In this document: in pieces, positions 25,126-33,083 of the stretch
Layout: each line of letters starts with the position of its first letter
How positions within the stretch are numbered: the first letter of the stretch is position 1
NCBI RefSeq assembly: GCF_018449435.1
Contig: NZ_JAHCMU010000017.1
Location: 1-64,000 of the forward strand
Direction: 5' to 3'
Source: Flagellimonas sp. 389
GTDB taxonomy: Bacteria > Bacteroidota > Bacteroidia > Flavobacteriales > Flavobacteriaceae
Length of the DNA: 64,000 bases
The notes under the pieces: generated by a model
Database searches by the model: none
The model's input: only the letters and a program-made list of their open reading frames with translations
What the model was told of the DNA's origin: nothing
Made by a program: the position numbers and the translations under genes

Positions 25126-25661
25126 AAACTGTATTCAGGGATTTTCCCTACCACTCCATCAAAAAAATCATGAAATACTTTAAAATCCTCTTGTATTTCC
25201 CCGGTAGGGTATATTGCCTCTGAAATCTTCACCTGTTTTTTCCCAAAATCAAATGCAACGGCTACTATTGGAACTTGTGCCATTACTGCTATGTGGTAAA
25301 ATCCCGTTTTTAGTTCCGAAACTTTTTTACGGGTACCTTCTGGAGCCAAGGCAAATCTAAAAACCTTGCGTTCTTTAAAAATGTTTACGATGCTTTCAAC
25401 GGTATTGGAACTTTTTGAACGATCAATCGGCGCTCCTCCCGTCCATCTAAAAAACCATCCAAATGGAGGTTTAAAAAGACTTCGTTTACCAATATAATTA
25501 ATTTCTTCATTGATTACTTTCCGAACCAACAATCCTAAAAAGAAATCCAACCAATGGGTATGGGGAACCACGGCAACAACACATTTATCTACATTGGGAA
25601 ATTCCCCGATCAGCTTCCAGGCCAAAATTTTAAAATATAAAAACTTATATAGTTTACGCAT
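25122..25661 (-). CDS. PlsC-like 1-acylglycerol-3-phosphate acyltransferase family protein
   Basis: The 179-residue protein carries the four acyltransferase blocks: VVPHTHWLDFFLG (HX4D, residues about 33-38), GGAPIDRSK (block II), LAPEGTRKK (block III, EGTR) and VPIVAVAFDFGKK (block IV). Members transfer acyl chains to lysophospholipids or other lipid acceptors at the inner membrane. The short length and lack of a long N-terminal helix place it in a soluble/peripheral subgroup common in Bacteroidetes. The exact acceptor is not evident. Confidence 0.8.
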   Translation of the reverse strand: MRKLYKFLYFKILAWKLIGEFPNVDKCVVAVVPHTHWLDFFLGLLVRKVINEEINYIGKRSLFKPPFGWFFRWTGGAPIDRSKSSNTVESIVNIFKERKVFRFALAPEGTRKKVSELKTGFYHIAVMAQVPIVAVAFDFGKKQVKISEAIYPTGEIQEDFKVFHDFFDGVVGKIPEYSF

Positions 25662-25711
25662 GGAAGGTGTTTGGTTTGCTTATTAAAAGCAAGACTATAT
25701 GATAATATGTT

Positions 25712-26821
25712 CTAGATTTTTTGATAAATAGTTTGTAGACGTTCTGGAGTCATGATTTGTTTCCAGTCCTTACCCAGTGCATTCTCCCATAGCGCCTCCA
25801 TACCTAGAGAAACATTGATTAAGGTATCAAAATCATTTTGGGTCAAATCTGCACAAACTCCTTGGGGCAGTTTTATATGGTGTTTAGTTAGCATTTGTTT
25901 AAAAAGATCTACTCCATCTGGGTAAAATTCTTCGAGATGTTGAAAAACAAGGCAATTCCCTATGCCATGTTTTATTCCTAAAAGATAAGAAAGACCATAG
26001 CTCATAGCGTGTGCTACACCTACTTGTGAATATGCAATGCTCATACCTCCATGCCAAGAGGCCATCATAAGTTTATCCCTAGACTCACTTTCCGAAATAT
26101 CCCCTAAAAATACATCTTTGCAAAGCTCAAGGGCTTTTTCGCCATAGCTCTGGCTAAATGCGTTCAAATATGTACCGTTCAAAGATTCGACACAATGTAT
26201 AAAGCAATCCATTCCTGTATAAAACCATTGTTCTTTAGGAACGGTTTTCGTCAAATTTGGATCTAAGAGCACCTGGTCATATGTTGTATGATCTGAATTT
26301 ATTCCAAGTTTTTTTTCTGGTCCCAATAGTACTGTTGTTCTTGAAACTTCAGCCCCTGTTCCACTTATTGTGGGGATTCCAACATGATATATGGAAGGAC
26401 TGCTAACCAAATCCCAGCCTTGATAGTCTTTGGCCTGTCCCTTGTTATTAAGAAGTATAGCAACCGCTTTTGCTAGGTCTAGAAGTGTGCCCCCTCCTAT
26501 ACCAACAATTCCAGAAGGTAATTCACTGAAACTTTCTCTAATTTCATGTACTAAAGCATCCACTTGCTCTGTTTTAGGTTCCTCTTCTGCAGAAACAAAA
26601 ATTAACCTGTCGTTGAACATCAATGGCATGCTCATCGCGAGTTCCTTGTTCTCAAAATAATCGTCCACTAAAAAGATGAACGGAGCATTGGAATTTCTTC
26701 GTTTGGGCAACAAAATATCTCCTAACTGACTAAAACTGCCTTGTCCAAAAACCACTCTAGGAACCATTGGAAAATTACGGTACGTAGTTCTCTTCTCTAA
26801 CTTTATTTCGCTTTTCTTCAA
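25712..26821 (-). CDS. Fe-dependent alcohol dehydrogenase, KdnB-like (Kdo 8-oxidase)
   Basis: The 369-residue type III alcohol dehydrogenase has the NAD(P)-binding GIGGGTLLDLAKA and the metal-binding block from MDCFIHCVES to KHGIGNCLVFQHLEEFYP, with His residues in SYLLGIKHGIGN. The N-terminus (FPMVPRVVFGQGSFSQLGDIL) and KTEQVDALVHEIRE closely recall KdnB of Shewanella, which oxidises Kdo at C8 before amination to 8-amino-Kdo. KdsB lies two genes upstream on the same strand, supporting a Kdo-related role. The aminotransferase KdnA is not in this window. A general alcohol dehydrogenase remains possible. Confidence 0.7.
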   Translation of the reverse strand: MKKSEIKLEKRTTYRNFPMVPRVVFGQGSFSQLGDILLPKRRNSNAPFIFLVDDYFENKELAMSMPLMFNDRLIFVSAEEEPKTEQVDALVHEIRESFSELPSGIVGIGGGTLLDLAKAVAILLNNKGQAKDYQGWDLVSSPSIYHVGIPTISGTGAEVSRTTVLLGPEKKLGINSDHTTYDQVLLDPNLTKTVPKEQWFYTGMDCFIHCVESLNGTYLNAFSQSYGEKALELCKDVFLGDISESESRDKLMMASWHGGMSIAYSQVGVAHAMSYGLSYLLGIKHGIGNCLVFQHLEEFYPDGVDLFKQMLTKHHIKLPQGVCADLTQNDFDTLINVSLGMEALWENALGKDWKQIMTPERLQTIYQKI

Positions 26822-26834
26822 ATTGTTTTCCGTC

Positions 26835-27542
26835 TTATACGTTATCCAAATACTTTAAAATTTCTCTAAGGCTGTTCAGTTTTAAGTGGTTGTTTATTTG
26901 TTCGGAATCATTTACCATTTCGTGTGCCCATGTTGTATGAAAAGGAATATGAATGGCATTTGCCCCAATATTCAATATAGGTAATACATCTGACTTTAAA
27001 GAATTTCCTATCATTAAAAACTCTTTAACATTGATTTCCAAATGCTCCAATAGGTTACTATAATTTTGCTCTTTCTTATCGCTAAGCACCTCTACATGAT
27101 GAAAATATTTGGAAATACCAGATTTTTCAAGCTTTCTTTCCTGATCCAACAAATCACCTTTGGTGAGTACGATTAATCTATATTTATCCTCCAGTTTGGC
27201 CAAAACCTCTTCCACTCCATCCAATAATTCAACAGGATGGGAAATCATCTCTTTCCCTAGATTTAAAATTTTGAAGATTGTTTCTTGTGGTACATTATTA
27301 TTTGATAAATCCAATGCAGATTCTATCATGGAAAGCATAAAGCCTTTTATACCATAACCATACAGAGGCAAATTGTCCATTTCCATTTTAAAGAGTTCTT
27401 GGTCAATTTTGTTTTTGGTCTCATAACCTTCCAACAATTCTGCAAATCGCTCTTCTGTATCCCTAAAATAGGTTTCGTTGACCCACAACGTATCGTCAGC
27501 ATCAAAACCAATAACCTTTATGTCCTTAAAATCTATTTCCAT
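26835..27542 (-). CDS. HAD-family hydrolase
   Basis: The 235-residue HAD phosphatase has motif [13 protein letters not shown] (D-x-D-x-T), motif II VLTKGD, motif III Lys in SDKKEQNYS and motif [13 protein letters not shown]. The helical cap (about 20-100) is that of the YjjG/haloacid-dehalogenase subfamily. Its start overlaps the end of kdsB by 10 nt, and the KdnB-like gene follows 13 nt later. A Kdo-8-phosphate phosphatase role is tempting, but KdsC proteins are shorter and lack this cap, so the substrate is open. Confidence 0.75.
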   Translation of the reverse strand: MEIDFKDIKVIGFDADDTLWVNETYFRDTEERFAELLEGYETKNKIDQELFKMEMDNLPLYGYGIKGFMLSMIESALDLSNNNVPQETIFKILNLGKEMISHPVELLDGVEEVLAKLEDKYRLIVLTKGDLLDQERKLEKSGISKYFHHVEVLSDKKEQNYSNLLEHLEINVKEFLMIGNSLKSDVLPILNIGANAIHIPFHTTWAHEMVNDSEQINNHLKLNSLREILKYLDNV

Positions 27543-28261
27543 GCTTTTTTTGCTCGCTCTAAGTCTTCAGGAGTATCAATTTCTATACCAGTTACATGCG
27601 TTTCGACCATTTTTATTTTTTTCCCATATTCCAAAAACCGAATTGCCTCTATCTTCTCCTTAGCCTCTAACGGAAGCATGGGCAACCGTTGAAAATCTAG
27701 CAAGGCCCTTTTCCTAAAAGCATAAACTCCCTTGTGTTTGTAATAGGTAGCTTCAATAGTTTTATCTCTAGGATATGGAATAGGTGAACGTGAAAAATAA
27801 AGCGCAAAATCCTGATTGTCCACGATAACTTTAACCGTATTTGGATTGGAAATTTCGTCCCAATCGGTTATTGGAGTCATTAAGGAAGCTAAGTCGATTT
27901 CCTTTTTTTCATCTTGGTGAAATACCTGTATTACTTTCTGTAAGCTTACTTCATCTATGAACGGTTCGTCACCTTGAACATTGACGACAATATCAACATC
28001 CAGTTCTGTAACTGCTTCAGCAATTCTATCACTGCCACTTTCGTGCTCATTTACGCTCATAAGTACATGTCCGCCTATGGCCGAAATCGTATCAAAAATT
28101 ATAGCGCTGTCCGTCACTACATAAACCGCATCAAACAATCCAGTTTGTATGGCAGCTTCATAAGTTCGTACGATTACAGGTTTACCTTCCAGATCTTGCA
28201 TAAGCTTAGCCGGAAACCTTGAAGCTTGGTACCTAGCGGGTATCATTGAAATTATTTTCAC
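27533..28261 (-). CDS. kdsB: 3-deoxy-manno-octulosonate cytidylyltransferase
   Basis: KdsB activates Kdo with CTP to CMP-Kdo for lipopolysaccharide inner core. The 242-residue product shows the family motifs [20 protein letters not shown] (nucleotide binding), [43 protein letters not shown] and [15 protein letters not shown]. Length is normal (about 240-250). It begins the kdsB-HAD-KdnB-like operon. In organisms with KdnA/KdnB the KdsB enzyme uses 8-amino-Kdo instead of Kdo; which applies here cannot be told from the sequence. Confidence 0.93.
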   Translation of the reverse strand: MKIISMIPARYQASRFPAKLMQDLEGKPVIVRTYEAAIQTGLFDAVYVVTDSAIIFDTISAIGGHVLMSVNEHESGSDRIAEAVTELDVDIVVNVQGDEPFIDEVSLQKVIQVFHQDEKKEIDLASLMTPITDWDEISNPNTVKVIVDNQDFALYFSRSPIPYPRDKTIEATYYKHKGVYAFRKRALLDFQRLPMLPLEAKEKIEAIRFLEYGKKIKMVETHVTGIEIDTPEDLERAKKAWK

Positions 28262-28286
28262 GAGTATTTGTTTAAAATGTGTGAAA

Positions 28287-28856
28287 TCATTTTCTGGGTC
28301 TTAGTTTACGATATATCCTGAATATTATGAATAGAATAATAATGACTAGAATTGCTGCAATCGGCGGCACCAAGATTGAAGCGGTTGAGACCGCTACAGC
28401 AGTTCCCGTTTCAATTGTTGATATTACGGGATTTGCCACACCTCCTGTTGTAGTACTAGAGGTCACCCTCCCTACAGCATTGGCTCCTTTTATGGCCGTT
28501 GCAGTGCCGCCCCCTGCGATAATGGCCAAGGACCATGTTATGACCGGGTCTAAATTTGCCACCGTAGATACCATCACAGCAGTACCTGCAATAGCTGCCA
28601 AGGGTACGGCAAGACTATCCAATAGATTATCAACCCAAGGGATGAAATACGCAAAAATCTCTATTATCATTGCAACACCCAACATAATCAATGCGGTTAA
28701 ACTTCCTATCCATTGCCAATTATCATTAAGTTCCCAAACACCCAGATACGCTGCAAAACTTAAGGCAAAGAGTGGAAGGAATACTCTAAAACCTACAGAA
28801 GCGGCTAGGCCTATGCCCAAAAAAATACTTATGATAGTGTCTGGTGACATCCCCAT
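28287..28856 (-). CDS. DUF4126 membrane protein
   Basis: The 189-residue protein has about five to six membrane helices and matches the DUF4126 pattern: [22 protein letters not shown], a Gly-rich loop [31 protein letters not shown] and a C-terminal helix ending in basic residues ([10 protein letters not shown]). Function of the family is unknown. It starts 24 nt after the helicase stop on the same strand, so it may be co-transcribed with it. Confidence 0.8.
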   Translation of the reverse strand: MGMSPDTIISIFLGIGLAASVGFRVFLPLFALSFAAYLGVWELNDNWQWIGSLTALIMLGVAMIIEIFAYFIPWVDNLLDSLAVPLAAIAGTAVMVSTVANLDPVITWSLAIIAGGGTATAIKGANAVGRVTSSTTTGGVANPVISTIETGTAVAVSTASILVPPIAAILVIIILFIIFRIYRKLRPRK

Positions 28857-28880
28857 GATTTTGACTAAAATAGGCTATTC

Positions 28881-30314
28881 TTAGTCAACAAAAAAATCAT
28901 CTTTAAATCCAATAAGAAATAGTTTTTCTTTAGATCTAGTGACCGCTGTATACAGCCATCGCAAATAATCCTTGTCCACGCCATTGGGCAGATAGGGCTG
29001 TTCCACAAAAACAGTGTTCCATTGCCCTCCTTGGGATTTATGACATGTTATGGCGTAAGAGAATTTAACTTGTAGTGCATTAAAATATTTATTGTTTTTT
29101 ACTCCCATAAACCTCTTGTATTTAGACTTTTCGTGTGCGTAGTCCTGAAGCACTTCTTGATAGAGTCGGTTTCCCTCTTCATAGGAAAGTGATGGGGTTT
29201 CTGCATTGATCGTATCCAACAAAAGAACAGTTTCAAAAGGTTTTTGATTGGGATAATCCACCATTTTCACTTTTACTTCGGCAAAGGAAAATCCATACAG
29301 TTCTACTATAGAAAATAGTTCCAATATCTCGATAATATCTCCATTGGCGATAAACCCGGCCTCCGAGTTAGGTCTTAACCAAAAATAATTGTTTTTCACC
29401 ACCATCATAAAATCCCCTACCGCTATCTCATTATCCAGAAAAAGTATGCGTTCCCTTATATTTTGATTGTAGAGATTTGCCCTTTTATTGGAACGAACGA
29501 TAATCGCGGTTTCCTCTTTCCCATTTTGGTTATAAGCGGTATCGATAGCTTCCTGAATTTCCGTGCCATCGATCAATCTAATGATATCTTTAAAAGGATT
29601 TACTTCAAATTTAAATTCTTCAAAAAAAAAGGACTGGAGCTGTTCCCTTAGATTTGTAGCGTTATATAGAATCCCCGAATCACTTGTTTGCCGCATTACC
29701 TCATCCAATTCCAAACATTCAACTTCTTTGTTGTAGTTCAATGAAAGTCTTTGTTCTTCCAAAGCGGGGCTCAAGTCTAGTTTTACAGGTGGTAACTGGG
29801 CAGTATCACCAATCAATAATAATTTGCAATTGTGACCGGAATAGACATAGAACATTAAATCATCTAGCAACGAGCCATTTTCAAAAAGTTTGGAATCTGC
29901 AGGGGTATCGGGAATCATAGAGGCTTCATCCACAATAAAAAGTGTATTAAGATGCTTATTGGGGGCCAAAACAAACTGAATACCTCCTCCAGTCTGTTTC
30001 TTTGGAAAGTATATTTTTTTATGAATGGTAAACGCTTTGTTACCTGAATAAACGGACATCACCTTGGCCGCTCTACCAGTGGGCGCCATTAAAACAGCAC
30101 TCATTTTTACTTTCCAAAGACTGTTTACTATTGTTCCAACTAAAGTTGTCTTTCCCGTACCGGCAAATCCTTTCAATAGAAATACTTCTTCTTGTTTCGT
30201 ATTCAATACAAATTTTGAAAGTTTTTCTAAAGCAACTTGTTGTTTTATGGTTGGCGCATGCGGAAATTTTTCCAATAGGATGGCTAAAAAAGCGGTAGGC
30301 TCAAAATTGTTCAT
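28881..30314 (-). CDS. RecD-like superfamily 1 DNA helicase
   Basis: The 477-residue protein has Walker A GFAGTGKTTLVGT (about residues 48-60), Walker B TLFIVDEASMIPD, motif III LLLIGDTAQLPPV and motif IV-like IIVRSNKRANLYNQ. A UvrD_C_2-type end (FSYAITCHKSQGGQWNTVFV, LRWLYTAVTRSKEKL) closes it. These are the motifs of the RecD/Pif1-like 5'-3' helicases. No RecB/RecC-like domains are present, so it is a stand-alone helicase of the type common in Bacteroidetes. A role in DNA repair or replication is inferred. Confidence 0.88.
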   Translation of the reverse strand: MNNFEPTAFLAILLEKFPHAPTIKQQVALEKLSKFVLNTKQEEVFLLKGFAGTGKTTLVGTIVNSLWKVKMSAVLMAPTGRAAKVMSVYSGNKAFTIHKKIYFPKKQTGGGIQFVLAPNKHLNTLFIVDEASMIPDTPADSKLFENGSLLDDLMFYVYSGHNCKLLLIGDTAQLPPVKLDLSPALEEQRLSLNYNKEVECLELDEVMRQTSDSGILYNATNLREQLQSFFFEEFKFEVNPFKDIIRLIDGTEIQEAIDTAYNQNGKEETAIIVRSNKRANLYNQNIRERILFLDNEIAVGDFMMVVKNNYFWLRPNSEAGFIANGDIIEILELFSIVELYGFSFAEVKVKMVDYPNQKPFETVLLLDTINAETPSLSYEEGNRLYQEVLQDYAHEKSKYKRFMGVKNNKYFNALQVKFSYAITCHKSQGGQWNTVFVEQPYLPNGVDKDYLRWLYTAVTRSKEKLFLIGFKDDFFVD

Positions 30315-30421
30315 AAGCTTCTAAAGATAGCATGGATTTTTGAAGCAAAAAGTTTCGTGATTAAAAAAAAATTGTAGATTTGTCTGTAACCGCTAAATTA
30401 ATTCAGAAAGACAGTATTAGT

Positions 30422-31156
30422 ATGTTAAACTTAATCATTATTGTTTTAGTTATATGCCTTTTGACCCTAGGCCTTGTATTCTTAATTGATAGATTTTTAC
30501 CACAAAAGATAAAGCCAGTTCTTGTGATTCTCTTTGGGCTTTTAAGTATTTTCTTAGGATATCAAATCTATCAATCCATAAATGCACCTATTGAGTTCAA
30601 TAAGATAAGAAAAGAAAGATTTACGCAAGTAATTGCAAAGCTCAAAGACATTAGAGATTCCCAAGAAGCCTATAGAACGGTGAATGGAAAATTCGCAAAG
30701 GATTTTAATAGTCTTATCCAGTTTATTGATACAGGAAGCTACACGATTACCCAACAAAGAGATTCCTCTTTCATGCGTTTTGATAAAACGTATCAAATCG
30801 AACTTCAAAAGGATACCGTTATTATAGATACACTCGGACTAGTGAAAGTTAAAGATTCATTGTTTAAAGATGATCTAAGTTATAAGACAATGATGAACGT
30901 ACCCTATGCTCAAGGAGGCGAGAAATTTGAAATGAAAGCTGATATTATAGACAAACAGGGATTCAAAGCTCCTGTCTTTGAGGCCAAAGTCAAGAAAAAT
31001 ATTATCCTATACGATCAGCCAGAAGATTTGTTAGCAAGAGAAAATGCGCATAAGAGCGTTGAAGAAGTGAACGGTACAGAAATTAAAGTAGGTTCTCTTA
31101 CGGATGTAAGTTCAAATGGTAACTGGCCTCCAATCTATGATAGAAAAGACAAATAA
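30422..31156 (+). CDS. Membrane protein of unknown function, first gene before DUF3822/rsmD
   Basis: The start at ATG 30422 (MLNLIIIVLVICLLTLGLVF) is chosen over a TTG at 30380, because a TAGATTTG -7 element at 30375-30382 overlaps that TTG. The 244-residue product has two helices (about 2-22 and 29-49) and a soluble C-terminal part. That part contains an EFNKIRKERFTQVIAKLKDI helix and a region on KMKDIRDSQEAYR-like pattern resembling pilin-like or lipid-facing domains, but no clear family. Its end overlaps the next gene by 20 nt. Confidence 0.6.
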   Translation: MLNLIIIVLVICLLTLGLVFLIDRFLPQKIKPVLVILFGLLSIFLGYQIYQSINAPIEFNKIRKERFTQVIAKLKDIRDSQEAYRTVNGKFAKDFNSLIQFIDTGSYTITQQRDSSFMRFDKTYQIELQKDTVIIDTLGLVKVKDSLFKDDLSYKTMMNVPYAQGGEKFEMKADIIDKQGFKAPVFEAKVKKNIILYDQPEDLLARENAHKSVEEVNGTEIKVGSLTDVSSNGNWPPIYDRKDK

Positions 31157-31970
31157 GATAACAAGTTCAGATACAGACAACACTTTTAAAAAATTGTCCA
31201 TTCAGGTAGGCCTGAATGGACTTTCTTTTTGTGTTCTAGATACTATTTCCAATACTATATTGGCTTTTGAAAAAATAGATTTTAAAACCTCTTCTACCCC
31301 ATATTTAATTCTGAAAGAATTAAAATCAGTTTTAAATCAACAAACAAAGCTTAACAAGGATTTTGATGAAGTTGTTGTTATTCATAACAACGCATTGTTC
31401 AGCTTGGTTCCAAAAACACTTTTTACTAAAGAAGAACTACCAAATTATCTCAAGTTCAATGCCAAGATAATGGCAAATGACCAAATTGTCTTCGATGAGA
31501 TCAGTAATCATGACATCGTTAACGTCTATATCCCCTTTACCAATATCAATAATTATGTTTTTGATCTCTTTGGTGAATTCGAATTTAAGCATAGTGGCAC
31601 AGTTTTGATAACGATGCTTTTAAACCAGACCAGAACTTCTACAGGGCCGACCTGCTATGTTCAGGTTTCCAAAAAAGAAATGGAAATTGCGGTAATCGCT
31701 GATAAAAAAATACTTTTCTATAATCATTTCGAATACAAGACCCATGAAGATTTTATTTATTACCTACTCTTTAGTCTAGAACAATTACAATTGAATTTGG
31801 AAAATGTACAATTAAAATTATTTGGTCTCGTAGAAGAGGGCGATACCATTTATGAGCTATGCTACAAGTACATAAAAAACGTCTCTGTATTTATCCCAAA
31901 AAACAATACTTTTCCAATAGAAAATATAGAGGGCAAAACATTCGATTTCACATTATTAAGTGCCTTATAA
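31137..31970 (+). CDS. DUF3822 family protein
   Basis: ATG 31137 (MIEKTNKITSSDTDNTFKKL) is taken as start; a GTG-type start 21 nt upstream is possible. The 278-residue product fits DUF3822: KLSIQVGLNGLSFCVLDT, VVVIHNNALFSLVPKTLF, DIVNVYIPFTNINNYVFDLF, and a second half with VSKKEMEIAVIADKKILFYN and YYLLFSLEQLQL. Its shape, two repeated beta-alpha lobes, recalls the actin/ASKHA fold. Function is unknown. It is conserved beside rsmD in flavobacteria and overlaps rsmD by 1 nt (TAATG). Confidence 0.82.
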   Translation: MIEKTNKITSSDTDNTFKKLSIQVGLNGLSFCVLDTISNTILAFEKIDFKTSSTPYLILKELKSVLNQQTKLNKDFDEVVVIHNNALFSLVPKTLFTKEELPNYLKFNAKIMANDQIVFDEISNHDIVNVYIPFTNINNYVFDLFGEFEFKHSGTVLITMLLNQTRTSTGPTCYVQVSKKEMEIAVIADKKILFYNHFEYKTHEDFIYYLLFSLEQLQLNLENVQLKLFGLVEEGDTIYELCYKYIKNVSVFIPKNNTFPIENIEGKTFDFTLLSAL

Positions 31971-32512
31971 TGCGCATCATATCTGGTAAATACAAGGGAA
32001 AAAGACTTGTGGCACCTAAAAAACTTCCGGTAAGGCCAACTACTGACATGGCTAAAGAAGGACTTTTCAATATATTAAACAATCGTTTTTATTTTGATGA
32101 GCTCCAAATCATAGATCTATTTGCTGGTAGTGGAAACATCAGCTTTGAATTTGCATCAAGAGGAGCTAAAAAGATTATTACAGTTGATAGTTACGCAGGG
32201 TGTATTCAATACATCTCAAAAACAGCAAAGGAGCTCGATTTTCAAATCACTACATTAAAATCCGATGTCTTTAAGTACTTAGAAAGAACCAAAGAAAAAG
32301 CAACACTAATTTTTGCCGATCCTCCTTATAATTTTGAAGATGCAAAGTTTGAGAAAATCATAAACCTGGTTTTCGAAAAAGATTTGCTACTGGAAGATGG
32401 TCTTTTGATTATCGAACATTCTGATCAAACTGATTTATCCCAACACGAACATTTCTCGGAAAACAGAAAGTATGGCGGTAGTATTTTTAGTTTTTTTGAT
32501 TCTAAAAGTTAA
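31970..32512 (+). CDS. rsmD: 16S rRNA (guanine-966 N2)-methyltransferase
   Basis: The 180-residue SAM-dependent methyltransferase modifies G966 of 16S rRNA in the 30S subunit. MRIISGKYKGKRLVAPKKLP at the start, PTTDMAKEGLFNIL, the SAM-binding IIDLFAGSGNISFEFASRGA and the catalytic IFADPPYNF (DPPY) are diagnostic. Start ATG 31970 overlaps the DUF3822 stop; an upstream in-frame extension from 31859 is a shadow of that gene. A terminator hairpin follows. Confidence 0.92.
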   Translation: MRIISGKYKGKRLVAPKKLPVRPTTDMAKEGLFNILNNRFYFDELQIIDLFAGSGNISFEFASRGAKKIITVDSYAGCIQYISKTAKELDFQITTLKSDVFKYLERTKEKATLIFADPPYNFEDAKFEKIINLVFEKDLLLEDGLLIIEHSDQTDLSQHEHFSENRKYGGSIFSFFDSKS

Positions 32513-32551
32513 TATTTTTTTAAGCCCTCAAGGTTAGCAATTATGGAATAG

Positions 32552-32594
32552 AAACCAAAAGCCAACAAAATCTAGTTTTGTTGGCTTTTGGTTT
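32552..32594. terminator. Bidirectional terminator between rsmD and rnpB
   Basis: A 19-bp perfect stem: AAACCAAAAGCCAACAAAA (32552-32570) with its complement at 32576-32594, loop TCTAG. It lies 40 nt after rsmD (plus) and 7 nt after the 3' end of RNase P RNA (minus), so it serves both convergent units. Confidence 0.85.
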
Positions 32595-32600
32595 AAAAAA

Positions 32601-32974
32601 GCAGGCCATAAGCCGGATTCTGTAAATCTCTTACCCATAAATAGGATTAGGATTCCTTATCATTTATCTAGACTTTCAGTTGCCTAAAAGTTCCAACCGT
32701 CTACCCTCCAATTTGGGCGTGCAGCCCTCAAACATTGGTTTACATGACGTTTCACCGCATAGAGTTTACCTGATTTCACTACAGCCTAACTGTACTTGCT
32801 TTCTGTTGCACTGGTCCTCACCTTTCGGTGGACGGGCGTTACCCGCTATGCCGCACTATGGTGTCCGGACTTTCCTCCTTGTCCCAAACTTGATTTGGGG
32901 CCTCTAAAAAAATGTTGACCAAATTCAAAAAGATGCCGAAACAAGTTCGGCACAAGACGATAAGGTGGCCTGCT
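32601..32974 (-). ncRNA. rnpB: RNase P RNA (class A)
   Basis: Read on the minus strand, the conserved 5' core GGAGGAAAGTCCGGACACCA and the 3' core ACAGAATCCGGCTTATGGCC are both present, with the GGCGTT..CCGTCC-type P-region between. The outer stem P1 is formed by AGCAGGCCA at the 5' end (32974) and TGGCCTGCT at the 3' end (32601), which sets the boundaries. The RNA matures tRNA 5' ends together with RnpA. Between P1 and the 5' core lie two extra hairpins (TGCCGAA..TTCGGCA and CCCAAA..TTTGGG), making this side longer than in many bacteria. The terminator at 32552-32594 follows. Confidence 0.93.
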
Positions 32975-33052
32975 GGCCACAAAGGTAAAGTAATTGTTAA
33001 TAAAAAATAGCTTACTTCCTTAACCTTAGGCCGCTTTGCTAACTGCTATTTT

Positions 33053-33060
33053 TATATTTG
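33053..33060 (+). promoter_or_regulatory. -7 promoter element of dnaX
   Basis: TATATTTG fits TAnnTTTG exactly and lies 23 nt before the proposed TTG start at 33084. Because an upstream ATG at 33036 would precede this promoter, the element supports the TTG start. Confidence 0.5.
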
Positions 33061-33083
33061 TAGAATACAAAATTTTTCCTGAT

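Noticed and set aside
28327-28884. 185-codon plus-strand frame opposite DUF4126
   Set aside because: Its composition mirrors the membrane gene on the other strand and it has no recognisable domain, while the minus-strand product is a known family.
31859-31969. 37-residue N-terminal extension of RsmD
   Set aside because: It is the +1 frame of the end of DUF3822; the conserved RsmD start MRIISGKYKG begins at 31970.
32680-32907. 75-codon plus-strand frame with many Pro/Ser residues
   Set aside because: It lies entirely inside the RNase P RNA gene on the other strand and is a shadow.
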